Source: Monosporascus cannonballus (lineage: Eukaryota > Ascomycota > Sordariomycetes > Xylariales). Taken from it: a stretch of DNA of 64,000 nucleotides. The position numbers were made by a program, and so were the translations under genes. The stretch is taken from NCBI GenBank assembly GCA_004154925.1, contig QJNS01000004.1:372001-436000 (forward strand), read 5' to 3'. Below the pieces are notes generated by a model that was not told where the DNA came from, did not search any database, and saw nothing but the letters and a program-made list of their open reading frames with translations. Shown piece after piece: positions 1-11,692 of this stretch (position 1 is its first letter; each line of letters starts with the position of its first letter).

Positions 1-583
1 ATTTTACGTAAGACTTTCCTTTGTTATAAGCGAAATTCTGCTTTCTGGCATTCGTAGCTATATAAGGTTTTAACTTATATTTTTATAGTAAGTTGAATTC
101 GTTAATTAAATTCGGTACTATATATATTTTATTCAAATCCCTTTAATGTATTCTTGTAGTATACCAATATGTTCCGAATTATATATCTGAAGTAATAAGG
201 TTATTGACGATTGTTATCGTTGTATTTAAAACCTGTTTCAAGAGTTCCTTTTAACTTTTTTAAGTTTTGTTATTTTGCAGCTTTTTATAGATAACCCCTA
301 GTTTTTAATTTCCTTTTCGAGTTTGTCGAACCTTATTTATGTTTTTTATATCGCGCGTTAAGCTTTTATATTTGTCGTTATTATCGCCGTATAGTGTTTT
401 CCCATTATATTAATTGTTTTCCGTTTTGTTACACTTGTTTTCTTAATAAATAGATTATTTTTCTATAATTTCGACTGTATATAATTGTATATCGTAGTAA
501 GTATCCATTTAACATTCGTCCATAAATTAACGGATTTTTTTCTTAATTACTTTACGATTCCGTAATTTCGTAGTAAACGTTAA
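1..583 (-). mobile_element. Gypsy copy F, fragment 1 (protease to gag, antisense to +)
   Basis: This stretch aligns by eye, in the same order and strand, with 38666-39240 of copy H. It covers the start of protease and the end of gag. A shared stretch at 192-205 (TAATAAGGTTATT) is one of several matches. No open frame survives, and stops from RIP are everywhere. The fragment ends exactly at GTTAA (579-583), which is repeated at 25788-25792, where the same element resumes. The copy continues off the left edge of the window, so its 3' LTR is not visible. Confidence 0.8.
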
Positions 584-934
584 GATTATGACCAAACAGG
601 GTGCGGCCTCCAAAAAGGATCGCAACGGGAAAATGAGTAACCCGTATAGGTCGAATCACGTAATAGCTCGACAGGATCTATCGTAAAGCCCATAAAGCCA
701 GGCTTAATGAGGTCGAGAAAACAAAATATAATACGCTTATTTTTTTATAATATAAATAATATTAACTTATAATACTTATTAATACTAATCGTTTCAAATA
801 TAATCTTAAGCATTTTTAATATTATAAGAAATAATATATTATTATATTTATTACTTAGAAATTTACGTCATTCTTATTAACATAGACCTGTACGACTAAA
901 GTTTAATAAATAATTAAAACATTTCGTCTTTATA
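584..934 (+). repeat. 5' LTR of copy D
   Basis: This is 351 bp against 352 bp for the 3' LTR at 25436-25787. The shared middle includes the run around 686-705 (GTAAAGCCCATAAAGCCAGG). The LTR starts GATTATGACC, where related LTRs start TGTTATGACC, and ends ...CTTTATA, where they end GTCACA. It is more heavily RIP-mutated in its right half than the 3' partner. The right half matches the U5 end of the LTRs of B, E, I and K. Confidence 0.88.
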
Positions 935-1986
935 CGTTATAAGCTTTTATCTAATAATATTGTTAAACTTTGAGCAATATCGCCGACATTATATTTACTA
1001 GCCAGTAATCTAAATAACCTATTTACCAGGTCTCTAATAACCCGGGTATCGGAATAAAATCCGGAAAAGGAACAGGAACAGTTTTGTCTTTTTTGTAAAA
1101 AAGCCTTTCGACGCCTGGATGTTATAAATAAACATATTCTTTACCTTAAAAAGAGCAATAATAACATTACGACGTCCTTTTAAGCTGCCTATAAAAAATT
1201 GGAGAAAAAGAGAAAAGTTTCCGAAACTGGAAAACCTTTTCGAACGGACTAGATTATTTAGCTGAACTTTATCAAGGAACCAAAAAACGTTCCTAAGCCT
1301 CTTAAGCCAAACCTTTTTGACGGAACCTCGACCAAATTACATTTATTTCTAACTTAATGCTGAACATATTTTAGGTACCCCTTTATTCGATTAATTACGC
1401 TTATTACATAAATCAAATTCGCGATCGGACAATTTATCGAAAATACGGTTATTTGGTTTCAGCGCGTTATAAAGAAGAATGCGAAATTATTAATCGCGAA
1501 ACAAAATCGGGGAATAATACGGATTTATAACGATTGCGAATAATTTAAGCATATATAAATAAAAGCTTTCCAAAGAATGAATGAAAAAACAAAACCCGAA
1601 AGTTAGATCTAGTAATTATAATAAAAGGGATTAATATTTAATTATGGTAATACGTTCGTTTAACTGGCTTTTAAGCTAAATTAAACACAAAAAGAATTAA
1701 TACCTAAATTTTGCGACGACCTCAAAAAATATACGAAAATGTTTTAAAACTTAATTAATCTACTTACTTATTAAATTGTAGCGACATGATAGTCAAAATC
1801 GGCGATCCACAATATACCTGGCGTACTAAAGGAATTAAAAGAAAAAGATAATAACAGATACCGATATACGGTTAATATTAACGTTTTTAACGTAGTAACA
1901 CTGTTTACGACATAGAACCAGAACTTATAGATCTAAGGGCCACTTATAGGAAAAACTGGAATCAGACCAAATATTTTAATTATTAT
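935..1986 (+). pseudogene. gag: gag of copy D, 5' part (leader, zinc-finger-like N-terminus, capsid start)
   Basis: Gag forms the virus-like particle. After the LTR comes a leader of about 30 bp that recurs after the 5' LTR of G. One frame (phase of position 1085) reads a C-x2-C element at 1085-1096, then KKAFRRLDVINKH, then a lysine-rich helix. In the same phase, from about 1292, it reads PKPLKPNLFDGTSTKLHLF, the start of a retrotransposon capsid domain. Stops from RIP interrupt it. Copia element C is inserted after 1986, and the gene resumes at 7456. Confidence 0.7.
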
Positions 1987-2149
1987 TGTCAGCTAGTAGA
2001 GAGTGCTCTAGCACTCCATATTCGGAAAATTCCATCTGATCGGAACATATATGTTCCGAGACTAGATCACCTTAGAGTGCAATGCGCGTTTTAAAATATT
2101 TGCAATTAATTATCAATACATAAATAACTGATATCCTTTATATTTAATA
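1987..2149 (+). repeat. 5' LTR of copia C
   Basis: This is 163 bp, identical in length to the 3' LTR. Differences are nearly all transitions. The run CGGAACATATATGTTCCG near 2041-2058 contains a palindrome (GGAACATATATGTTCC) that is kept in both LTRs. Confidence 0.93.
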
Positions 2150-4190
2150 ATTTAAAGTCTTATTCGCTTAATTAAGGCATATATTAATTAATTACTTGCT
2201 TTTAAAACGATATAAATTATATATTAGTTGTAATTATCGATATACGGAAATAATAATAAAAATAACCGTACTGTTAATATCCTTCGTTATTTATAATAAC
2301 CCTGAGAATTAAAATTGCTTTAAAAGCGAATTCCAAGTTAAACTATACGCGTATAATATTTGGAATAAAATCGATTTTAATCAAAACTTTTAATGGGTTA
2401 TTAGATTTATAAAACCCAATATAAATTTTTAGCCTAAAAAACGAACCCCTTATATTTTATAAATTAATATCCTCAGTGGTTTTTATTTATATATATATTT
2501 TCCGAAAAGGTTACCGAAAAAATCGAGTAATTTAATTACTTAACAAATACCTTTAAGATAATAACCGAAAGCAAATAAGCTTACAACCAGGATTTTACGG
2601 CATATATTTATAACGATCGAAAATACGATAATTTCCGCAAAAACATTAACGACTTTACGAAATAGATTTTAAAATTGGTATTTTCTGCAATTAAAAAAAA
2701 CTAGCCTTTTTCTAGAAAAAAACTTACGAAAGTAATATATTAGCCTGGCCGGATCCGGCAAGGTATACGATAACAAATTCCTAATGAAAACTTGACGGGA
2801 ATATCACAAATAATTAAAGTAAATTTCGAACTTAATAAAAAACTTAAACGAACAAATCGTAAAGTAATAAAGGATTATGGCCTAAAGATAACGACATAAT
2901 ATTCCGGAAACCAAAATAACGATCGTAAATATCAACCATTTATAACTAAAATTAATCTTTATTATCGAGATTTGGCCATTTATTTTTTAAATAATAAAAA
3001 AACCGAATTTAATAATCATACGATTAATTATTAGGAAATAATAGCGATTTTATTAAATTATTAGATTATCACGAATTTATAATAATTATTAAAAAATATT
3101 AAGGTAACGTTTGTAACGTTTTACGGAATACCTGCATATTTCCTTAATTAAAACGATTTTAATTAAAGACATTCTAAGAATATTAATTTTTAACCATAAG
3201 GAAAAACTTGAAGTTATAAGCCGAAACGAGGTAATTTTAAAAAGTCTTATACGGATCGAAACGGTAATAAGCAAAAACGTTAAAGATTAGACGTATAGGA
3301 TATTCGTTATAAAACGTAGTTAATTAATTACTATATATTATTTAATGATTTATATGTATTATATAACAAACCCCTAAAAGGCTTTATCTTTAATAACAAA
3401 ATAATAATATATATTTTAAAATAAATTTCCGACGATTAATTTTTAAATAAAAAAAATGGACCGTTTATTCTAAATTATGGAGAAATTTATTATACAAAAC
3501 ATAAATTATTTGGTAAGAAAAATACAACTAATTTGAATAAAATTTTTGATTATTAACTAACATAACGCCAGAAATAATGTATCTTATCCCTTAAGGAATA
3601 TAACTATTTTAAAATTCAAATTTATAATATATATTTTTAATTTAATTAGCAAATTCTTGAATTTTAAACTTAGCGTACAAGGTAACGGGGTATACGTAGG
3701 TAATAATTGCGTTCTAATTAAGGGGTAGGAAAAGTTAATATAATCCTTTAAAGCCCTAACAGCATAAAAACGTTACGTTTATACGATATAACTTATTACG
3801 AAAATTTCGCATATAATTTAATAATATTGCGGTAATTCCAGAAGAATATTAGTAAAACAATGAAAGAAATAATAATTTCATTCGAAAGAAATATAATTAA
3901 ATAATTATTACGTTAAAAAATAAATTTAATTATTAATGTGTCCAAAGTATTAACGTAATAATATTAAATATAATCTTAATTATTTAAAGACGAAACGTGA
4001 ACTTAAGGATAGCAAAATTATTACGAATCAGTAATAATACTACATAGCACCTTAAAATAGGCTATCAAAGTCTCGAAATAATCGTTTAATTATAGGTCCA
4101 TTAAAAAATCTGCCTCAAAAGTTTTATAATAATCAAATATTAAGTATGTGGTAAAGTAAAAATTAAAAAGTTAATATGTCGCAAACTAAA
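2150..4190 (+). pseudogene. gag and protease region of copia C (not resolved)
   Basis: By position this is where a copia element carries gag, zinc knuckle, protease and the integrase N-terminus. I could not read a convincing zinc knuckle or protease motif through the RIP damage. The call therefore rests on the order of the flanking domains. No frame stays open for long on +. Confidence 0.45.
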
Positions 4191-4194
4191 CAAA

Positions 4195-4800
4195 GGAATA
4201 TCCCGATTAGGACAAAAACTCGTTATTGATTTTATAGATTTTTAAAAAAAAACTTAAAAAATATAAATACCTTATATTTGTCACCGATCAATATTTCGCT
4301 TTTATCAGGGATTTCTTTACTAAAAACCGAAAATAAAATCTATTAATTATAACATTTCGATATTTTCTAAAAATCCTAAATAACCATAAGAAGGCTTTTT
4401 TATAAATAATCGAATATAATAACGGAATCCTAATACATTATTAATTTCGAAATATATTCTAATCGGTTTTTTTCTGATATTAGATTTAAGCCCTTAATAC
4501 CGCATATCTAGGCACAGAACGGAAACGCAAAACGCCTAATAAATATGATTAAACAAGAAGAAATTACGATATAAAAAACATTAAATTATTTTCGTTTTTA
4601 ATCGTATACATTTTTAAACCGGCAATATATTTATATAATCGTATTTTTAAATCTGTATTATTGTGGCAAAGTCTATACGAGATTTATTATATTTATCTAA
4701 CGTATAATAACGGCAATATATTTCTTAATCGAAAGTTTCAATAAGTCTATTTACGAATATACGGCTATATAATTTACGTTGTAACAATTACCGCCATAAA
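4195..4800 (+). pseudogene. copia integrase core
   Basis: Integrase inserts the cDNA into the genome. Around 4277-4330 a frame reads VTDQYFAFIRDFFTKNRK, the second strand region of a copia rve domain. From 4500 the frame reads PHI, a stop, then AQNGNAKRLINMIKQ. This is the copia P-x-T-x-A-Q-N-G-x-A-E-R signature, with the catalytic Glu changed to Lys (GAA to AAA) and Gln changed to a stop. Both changes fit RIP. Confidence 0.85.
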
Positions 4801-5489
4801 AAAAACAAAAAGTTTTAAAATTTATTCTTAAAAAGTATATTAATTATTTCGTCGGTTACCGATATGCCAATATTTACGGAATTTAAAACCTATTAATGAA
4901 TAAATTTTTTATTATTCGAAATATATAGTTTAACGAAATAATTACCTTTTTTAGTAATATTAAAAATTTAAAAAATAATTTTCTGCGTATTATAAAAAGA
5001 ATTATAAAACTTATTGCAACAAAGGAAAAGCCTAATTGAAACGATAACTATTTAATTTATAGATAAAAAAATAAAAGCTTACATAAAATAATAGAATTAC
5101 CGGTTAAATAACAAAAATAATTCCAAAAACTACTAACATAAAATACGTACGATATAAAGAAAAACAAACATATTTGCAAAAGACTAATGATCTTTATATA
5201 ACCGGTAGATTGGAATTATTTTCGTCCTTTAAATTAATACCGTTACTAATGTTTGCTCTGATAACTATTACGATCATTTCGCGGATAAAGGAAATAAAGG
5301 TAGCCTTAAGTTCTTTTCACACTGTTTAACCCAAAGTAACTGTAAAAAACGAAAGTATTTTACGGATAATAAATGTAAGCTCTCTAAATATTTCGTAGTA
5401 AGAAAATGTTATCTAAAACGAATATAACATATAAAAAACCCTATTTAATAAAAAAAGTTTAACCTGTTTTATAAATACGTACGATAACC

Positions 5490-6250
5490 GGCCGGAAAAT
5501 TACGGAAATTTAAAGAAATTAATTCCATAAAATATACGTTATCTTAATCGGCAAAATAATAATACCTTAATACATAAAAAAAGATTTAAGCTATAAAACC
5601 CAATATATAAACCTAATATACCGTTACCGCCACCAATTTATAAAAAATTAATTATATATGTATTAAAAAGATATTCCGTAAAGCTAAAAAAGGTTATTTG
5701 TAAAGTTATAAGAAAATATAATTGTAGGAAGCCGTTAGTTAGTGTTTTATTGAAAGAAAATAAGTTTTATTATATATACAGGTATACATTTATAAATTTA
5801 ACAAATATATCTAATTCCAAAAATAGAAAGTCCGTTTTATGGTACGAAATAATTAATAATTTAAAGTCGCTTAAACAATATATACGTAATTATTAGAGGT
5901 AAAAGATTACTTCGAACTTTAATTGTTATTACAGGTAAAGTCGATTTAAGGTTTAAGTAATATAATATTATTAACGCCTTTATAAATATTAATTTATGTT
6001 AGGAAATTTATCTAAAAATGTCTCCAGGAGACCCGTATTATAATAAGATTTTCCTAATTAAAAAATCATTACATAAATTAAGGAAATTACCTTTATTATG
6101 GCAAAAGGACTTTATTAGGACGTTTAAAAAGTTGGAATTTAACCTCGTTTCTTATAAATCTTAATATTTTATTTATTAGAAAGTACTTATTTTCTTTTTT
6201 GTAAACAATATTATTATAATATATTACAAAGAAAAATAAGATTTCGTTAA
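5490..6250 (+). pseudogene. copia reverse transcriptase
   Basis: From about 5967 the frame reads INAFINI, then EIYLKMSPGDPYYN, then KKSLHKLRKLPLLWQKDF. These are the D-x-x-x-A-F-x-N, PPG and ALYGLRKSPLLW blocks of copia RT. The active-site Y-V-D-D is F-V-N-N at 6198-6209: both aspartates became asparagine by G-to-A change. The enzyme would be inactive even without the stops. Confidence 0.9.
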
Positions 6251-6589
6251 TTAGTTAATTCAATAAATATGAGAACAGTATATCCTAATAAAGGTTAAGG
6301 ACTTATAATAATTGTTCGGTATCAAAATAATTAAAAACCGATTTAATAAGAAAATCTAATTACCTTAACCCAATTTTATAAATAAGCTGGTTAACCTAAT
6401 ACTCAAAGAAAATCTAAATAACCACCCAAAAATACCTATAACTAACATTAAGTTATCGCCGAATCCTAATCTGGCCCATTTAGGCTTTATTAACAGATAC
6501 CAGAAAAAAATCGGTTTTATCCTTTTCATAATAATTAATACGCGACTCGATATATCCTTTGCGATATCCTGATTTGCCCAATTTAACTT

Positions 6590-7110
6590 AAACCCTAGCA
6601 ACATATATTATAAAGTTACCGCCGGAATTATACTATACCTAATCAGAATTAAAAAATTAACGTTATAGTTTAGAAATTAGGAATTATTGGATATCTAAAA
6701 TAACGCCTTTTTTGCGGATAATATAATTAACTGAAACAACTCCTAAACTTACGTTATAAAGTTATTCTGAAAAATATTAATTACTTTTATAACAAAAACG
6801 GAATTATTTTTCCTTATATATTTGATAAAAAACCTATATTTAGTTTTCGATCAGTTAAAAAACTAAAAATTACCTTATATATGAAACCGTTCAATATATA
6901 ATATAATAATTAATAAATTATACGGCTTATTAAAACCGATATTATCTTATTAATAATGAAACTGCAGCATATATATATATAAAATTACTGGTTACGATAA
7001 GCCGCAAAAAAGAACTTAATCAAAATGGATTATACGCTTACGAACAATATGTTAACTAACGGTTTAACGAAAGCCCTATTACGCGAACACTTTAAACACT
7101 TCACAAAGCA
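6590..7110 (+). pseudogene. copia RNase H and C-terminus
   Basis: The frame reads NAFFADN at 6702-6722, followed by a degraded block matching the copia pattern of S-S-Q-x-Y-x-x-K-L-F and then an E-L-L-type block. At 7049-7078 it reads MLTNGLTKAL, the copia C-terminal motif M-x-A-D-x-L-T-K. The reading ends near the 3' LTR and its polypurine tract, as in complete copia elements. Confidence 0.9.
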
Positions 7111-7292
7111 ACTAAAACTAATAAATATTACGGAAGCCCTTAATTAGCGAAAAAACGCCATGCAAAAATTTTTAAAGGAAGAATTAGCTAATTAGGAAAA
7201 TTTAATCGCCAGAAAAAAGATAAAATAAAGAGCTGTGGCTTAAGGAATTATAACAATTAACACCGTAAATGCTTTACGGTGTTAAAGGAGTA

Positions 7293-7455
7293 CGTCAGCT
7301 AGCAGGGAGTGCTTTAATACCCTATATACGGAATATTCCCTCTGATCGGAACATATATGTTCCGGGATTAGATCATCTTAAAGTGCAATGCGTGTTCTAA
7401 AGCACCTGCAACTAGTTATCAGTACACAGAAAACTGATGCCTTTTATATCTGACA
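7293..7455 (+). repeat. 3' LTR of copia C
   Basis: This is 163 bp, starting CGTCAGCTAGC and ending TATCTGACA. It is less RIP-mutated than the 5' LTR and still contains CTGACA at 7450-7455. ATTAC follows directly as the target duplication. Confidence 0.94.
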
Positions 7456-8500
7456 ATTACAGAATAGAACATAAAGCAATATGGTATAAGGTATCTAAAA
7501 ACATCGGCGGAATAACTAGAAACGCATAATCGAAAAATAATTCAAAAAGTAATCAAAAAAACTGAACTAAATTTATTAATATAATTCGGTTTAAATACGT
7601 ACACGGTTCCCTATAGCGAAAAGTCCAACAGAGAATACGCGAAACCAGGAAGTTAACTTAATAAATATTGCGATTCCAACAAAAAGATTATAAGGATAGT
7701 GACGGGAATACTATGATTAAATAGAGGAAATTTATCCCGGAATTCAGGATCGATAGAGTAAAATATACGCCATATATTGTCGATAACGAGAATATCCGGA
7801 TTACGAGGAATAAAAACAGCACATATACGGAAAAGCTACTTGCAAATATTATAAAAGATTCGATTTTTCAAATCGAATCGGAAATAACAAAAACAAGAAA
7901 TAATAATATTAATACTTTCGATATATAGCCCTAGAAAACGATATTTACCAGTTAGTCGAAATTAAAGGTTAGCTCGAAACAAAGTATTGTCCATAAGAAA
8001 CCCGTTTTTGTTATTATAAATAATACGACCATTAAACAAAAAAAGAATTAATTTAACATATAATAAAAATATATTATCAAAAAGCTATTACGGATTTCTA
8101 TTTTTAATTGCTATTTATTATAAACCCGAAAGACAGAAAAGCCACAAAGGAAAAATACGTTGGTTTATAAGCGAACGTTGGAACAATAGTTAATACGACG
8201 CATAATGGAATACGGGCGAAAACATGAGAAAATAATTTATTTACGAAGCGAGAAAACTATATTAAAACTAAGAAAAATCAATATAATTTGAAAAACCCTT
8301 CCGCCGATAATAATAACAAATATAATAACTTGATATGCTAGATATAAAAATATAAACAAAATTCGATAAATTCGAAAAAGAATTAAAAAACGCGAGCACC
8401 TAAAAAAATGCAAAACAAGAAAACTTAAAGAAATTAGAAAAGGCTTTAAAAGAGGTCTTATATGCAATAATAAAAGCCGTTAATAATTTTGTTACCTTGG
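7456..8500 (+). pseudogene. gag: gag of copy D, 3' part
   Basis: Sequence continues D in register with copy E from about 19030 (for example the CGCCATATATTGTCGATAACG block near 7768, matched at 19347 in E). It should include the Gag C-terminus and a CCHC knuckle, but I cannot read the knuckle in this copy. There are many stops. Confidence 0.65.
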
Positions 8501-8514
8501 ATATACGAATTAAA

Positions 8515-8840
8515 ATGTACTGGTATACCGCGGTAATAAACAGCAGAACTTTAAGTGGAAATTACATTATAGCAGATATAATTAATGGGTTTAAACTGAT
8601 ATTTAAAATATAAATTAAAACCTTATATAGTTACCAATATCGAAAATTAAGAATTCGCTTACGATAATGGCAATTTCGTTCACGAAATTAATTATTTCGA
8701 AATTTTTACTTCAGGACGATATAATATAATTAATTTCGATATCGTTTCATTTGGGAATTACGATATAATCTCAGGATTATTATACATATGCTAATACGAA
8801 ATTTTATTTAATAAAAAAACTGGCCAGGTAAGGGTTGTTT
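8515..8840 (+). pseudogene. retropepsin-like protease of copy D
   Basis: The frame reads WYTAVINSRTLSGNYIIADI from about 8520. Copies K and I have the same block, and it fits the flap and active-site strand of a gypsy protease. Further on comes FDIVSFGNYDIISGLL near 8735-8785, the usual D-I-I-L-G-x-x-W-L block that ends the domain. The active site has been changed and stops follow. Confidence 0.78.
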
Positions 8841-9149
8841 TATACGCGGTTAAAAAGTAAAAGAAAGCGGAAGTTTCAATCCTTGATTAAAAATAGCGAT
8901 AAATACAGATATAAATATACGACAAAAACCTTACTATTCAAAGGGATAAGACATAAAGAAACTGGATATCAATAGAAATACGACGTCTTGTTACCATTAG
9001 AATGAAATTAACATAATTATATAAAGATTTAAAATAATAGCATTAAAAATTAAAAAATCTAACTAATATACCACCATAATATTATTAATATATATATTTT
9101 TGCAAGAAAATACTTGATACGAAATTTCAAAAATATAACGAATAAGATT

Positions 9150-9780
9150 ATAAAATAATTTTCAAAAGAGGATGTTCGACGAAATTTTACATTATTTATA
9201 ACATTAGCGAAAAGGAATTGCTCGTTTTTAGAAAATACGTAGAAAATCGGGTATAAAAAGAATAAGTTTGAGTTTCGGAATTATTAACGGGATACATAAT
9301 ATATTTCGTACCAAAAGAAAACGAAAAATTACGATTTAAAATTACTTATCGATAATTAAACGATATCACTATTAAAAATTGAACGTTATTACCATTAATT
9401 ACAGGAATAAAACACCAATTTTACGGTGTTAAATAGTTTACAGTATTCGATCTCAGAAATAAATGTAACCTTATTAAAATTAAAAAAGGATATAAAGAAT
9501 AAATAATCTTTAAACCGAAATACGAATTATTTGAACACTTAATTACATTAATAAGATTAACGAACGTTCTAAAAACCTTTTAACGGATAATAACTTATGT
9601 TTTATAATAATACCTTAACGTTTTTATCGTATGTTACCTTAACGGCGTATTTATCTTTTTAGAAACAGAAAAAATATATACCGCATTCGTTTATAAAGTT
9701 TTTCAAATTTTACAAAACGTAAAGCTGTTTATTAACGCAGAAAAAGATTAGTTTAATATATAGAAAATAAAGTATCTAAG
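9150..9780 (+). pseudogene. pol: reverse transcriptase of copy D
   Basis: The RT frame starts with YNLSEKELLVLRKYVENRVK near 9193, the classic start of gypsy RT. Next come SELLTGYIIYFVPKENEKLRF, LNDITIKN and FTVFDLRNKCNLIKIKKGY. The catalytic Y-L-D-D is Y-L-N-G at 9635-9646, a double G-to-A-type loss. Stops at former Gln and Trp codons fit RIP. The order with RNase H and integrase downstream is Ty3/gypsy. Confidence 0.92.
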
Positions 9781-10039
9781 ATGTAGTATTGCTGTAGAAT
9801 AAATTAAGATAAATTTTAAATAAATCGCTATACTTACAGAATAAGAGATAATAATTAAAATAAAAAATATAATCATTTTTTAATTTTGGTAATTATTGAA
9901 GAAAATTTATTCGGAACTTCAACAAAATAATTATATACAGAATTAATTTTACGAAAAAAAAACAATATAAATAAATGCCTAAAATGAAAAAAAAGTTTTA
10001 ATAAATTAAGAATATAATTATTAGTAAACCGGTAGTAAT

Positions 10040-10430
10040 TCGGTATAATCCAATACGTCCCGTTAAATTAGAAACCGATATTTTCGATTACGCGTTAAAC
10101 GTAATAATCGAATAGCGAAATAATTGAGGCAAATTATATCTTATTGCATTTTTTTGTATAAGTCAAAAGAAACCGAACTTAATTACGGTATCTTAAACAA
10201 AAGGTTTACGGCTATTATCATGGCATTCCGAAAATTCAAATACTTCCTAAAAGGAAACTTATACCAGATTAAGGTCTATACGGATTATCAAAATCTTACC
10301 CGTTTTATTACGACCAAGGAACTTATAGGACAATAACTTCGTTACGTGAAAGAATTGGCGAATTTTGATTTCGTTATTATCTTTAAAATGAACTTAGAAA
10401 ACGGCAAAGTTAATTCTTGAAGCAAACAAC
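10040..10430 (+). pseudogene. pol: RNase H of copy D
   Basis: The frame reads ETDIFDYAL near 10069, then an open run at 10124-10336. That run contains KETELNYGILNKRFTAIIM and AFRKFKYFLKGNLYQIKVYT. These are the gypsy RNase H blocks (T-D-A-S, then K-E-x-x-x-I-V-x-A, then T-D-H). It is the best-preserved coding piece in D's pol. Confidence 0.9.
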
Positions 10431-10439
10431 CAAACCTCG

Positions 10440-10708
10440 GTAAGAAATTCGTCAAAGTTAGCTATATAATTTTTCATACTACTATAAAAAAATATATATA
10501 CCTGCAACAGATTACGATAATTTGGGCAATATCCCTTATTATGTATCAACACATCTAATAATATAACAATAATTTATCAAGAGAATAAAGAACGAATACG
10601 CTATAGGTTCTAGAAAAATATTAAAAGGATTTCATACGAAATATATAGGAATATCAGCTTCATAAATATCTAAAACTCTACAAAACCCTAGAACTGTTTC
10701 GACAAACA
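10440..10708 (+). pseudogene. pol: integrase N-terminus of copy D, interrupted by B
   Basis: This follows the RNase H linker and leads into the zinc-binding domain. The text just before B reads like the K-T-L-E-L block that precedes the Y-Y-F-P-R-M segment of fungal gypsy integrases. B begins at 10709. The integrase resumes at 17048 in register with copy K near 55870. Confidence 0.75.
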
Positions 10709-11063
10709 TGTGACGAGCTAAGTGTTTAACCAACTATTAAACCTTAGTCGTACGGGTTTATGTTGGCAGGAATATCGTGGGAATCTGAGCAATAGATACA
10801 GTAATCGTATTACGTCTCGTAATTCCAAGAGTGCCTTGGGTAACGATGTTATATTGCAAACTAAAGCCATTTAAATTATGGAAATAATAAGCGTATATAT
10901 TTTGATCCGGCTTACTGGCTTATTACCATTAAGTTGGTAATCCTGCTCATTTGGTTTACTATTAGTAAGTTGGTAATTCGTTACGTAACCTACCTTACCG
11001 TGCACTTATGGTTGGGTCATGATAGGCCGTTTTGGAAACCGCAGCCCGGTAAATTATAATATA
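10709..11063 (-). repeat. 3' LTR of copy B
   Basis: This is about 355 bp. It reads TGTGACGAGC at the left on + and ends near TATAATATA. It is only lightly RIP-mutated: it keeps GTTGGCAGGAATATCGTGGG and CGTGCACTTATGGTTGGG. The 5' LTR is heavily altered. It shares the inner block with E's 3' LTR read in reverse. Confidence 0.88.
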
Positions 11064-11692
11064 ATTTCTTTTTTTTATAAATTTTGCCCTTAAGATTCTT
11101 CTTTTTCTCTTATTAAATTTCTGTATCCTTTTAGCGTATTTTCTGGCCTAACGAAACGGCCTTCTCGTAAATCCGCGTAAATGCATACCTTAGTTAATTT
11201 GATTAAATATAAAGGTTTTGACGTAATGGTTTTTTTTTCTGTTCCGGCCGACAGTTTAATTATTAAATAATGGACGGGGTTTTTCGTTATAAGAACTACG
11301 TTCGTCAAAATTGTTTATGCGACGGGACGGAAATTCTTACTTCTATGATTAATCGCTATATAATGGAATCGAAAAGATTAAAAAAAAAGGAGTTAACGGC
11401 CGAAAAACTTTTGTCGAAAGCTTTAATGTGCCTTTTTTGAATACGCCGTTAACGTTAACATTATCAGTTATAGGGTACGAAATTTGTGAATCGTACTTTT
11501 TAGTAGTTAAACGAATTTCCGGAGCCTGTATTACAAAAAATAAACTCTGTTATAGTTATTTAAGCTGCTAGGGATATAAATATTGTTAATTAAAGCGCTG
11601 TAGGTTTTTTGGATAATATAAATTAAGGCGGAATTATTTCCGGTAGCTCCGTCGTTATTAATAAAAACTTTTTAACAAGCGTTAAGCGCTAA
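11064..11692 (+). pseudogene. aORF of copy B (antisense to pol, coiled-coil type), degraded
   Basis: The frame is on the strand opposite to B's pol, between the 3' LTR and the pol end. A short piece from about 11347 reads MINRYIMESKRLKKKELTAE, which is charged and helical. The end reads VVINKNFLTSVKR and a stop at 11690-11692. Copies D, G, H and K have the same C-terminal block. It overlaps the pol stop (11682-11684) by 11 bp, tail to tail. The N-terminal part of 11064-11340 is not confidently readable. The coordinates are the span searched, not a defined start. Confidence 0.55.

Larger units (their letters stand above)
1987..7455 (+). mobile_element. Complete but dead Ty1/copia retrotransposon C
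   Basis: C has two LTRs of exactly 163 bp (1987-2149 and 7293-7455). The ends are TGTCAG and CTGACA, a short inverted repeat. The 5-bp target duplication is ATTAT (1982-1986) and ATTAC (7456-7460), differing by one C-to-T. A purine-rich tract (GTTAAAGGAGTA, 7281-7292) sits just before the 3' LTR, as expected for plus-strand priming on this strand. Integrase lies before RT and RNase H, the copia order. It is 5469 bp long. It lies in the gag of D, whose flanks rejoin in register with copy E near 19030. Confidence 0.95.

Noticed and set aside
6365..6604. 79-codon open frame on minus
   Set aside because: It is the reverse of the copia C pol region between RT and RNase H; a shadow.
11090..11308. 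72-codon open frame on minus between B's LTR and pol
   Set aside because: It has no counterpart in other copies, and the aORF signal is on the other strand.
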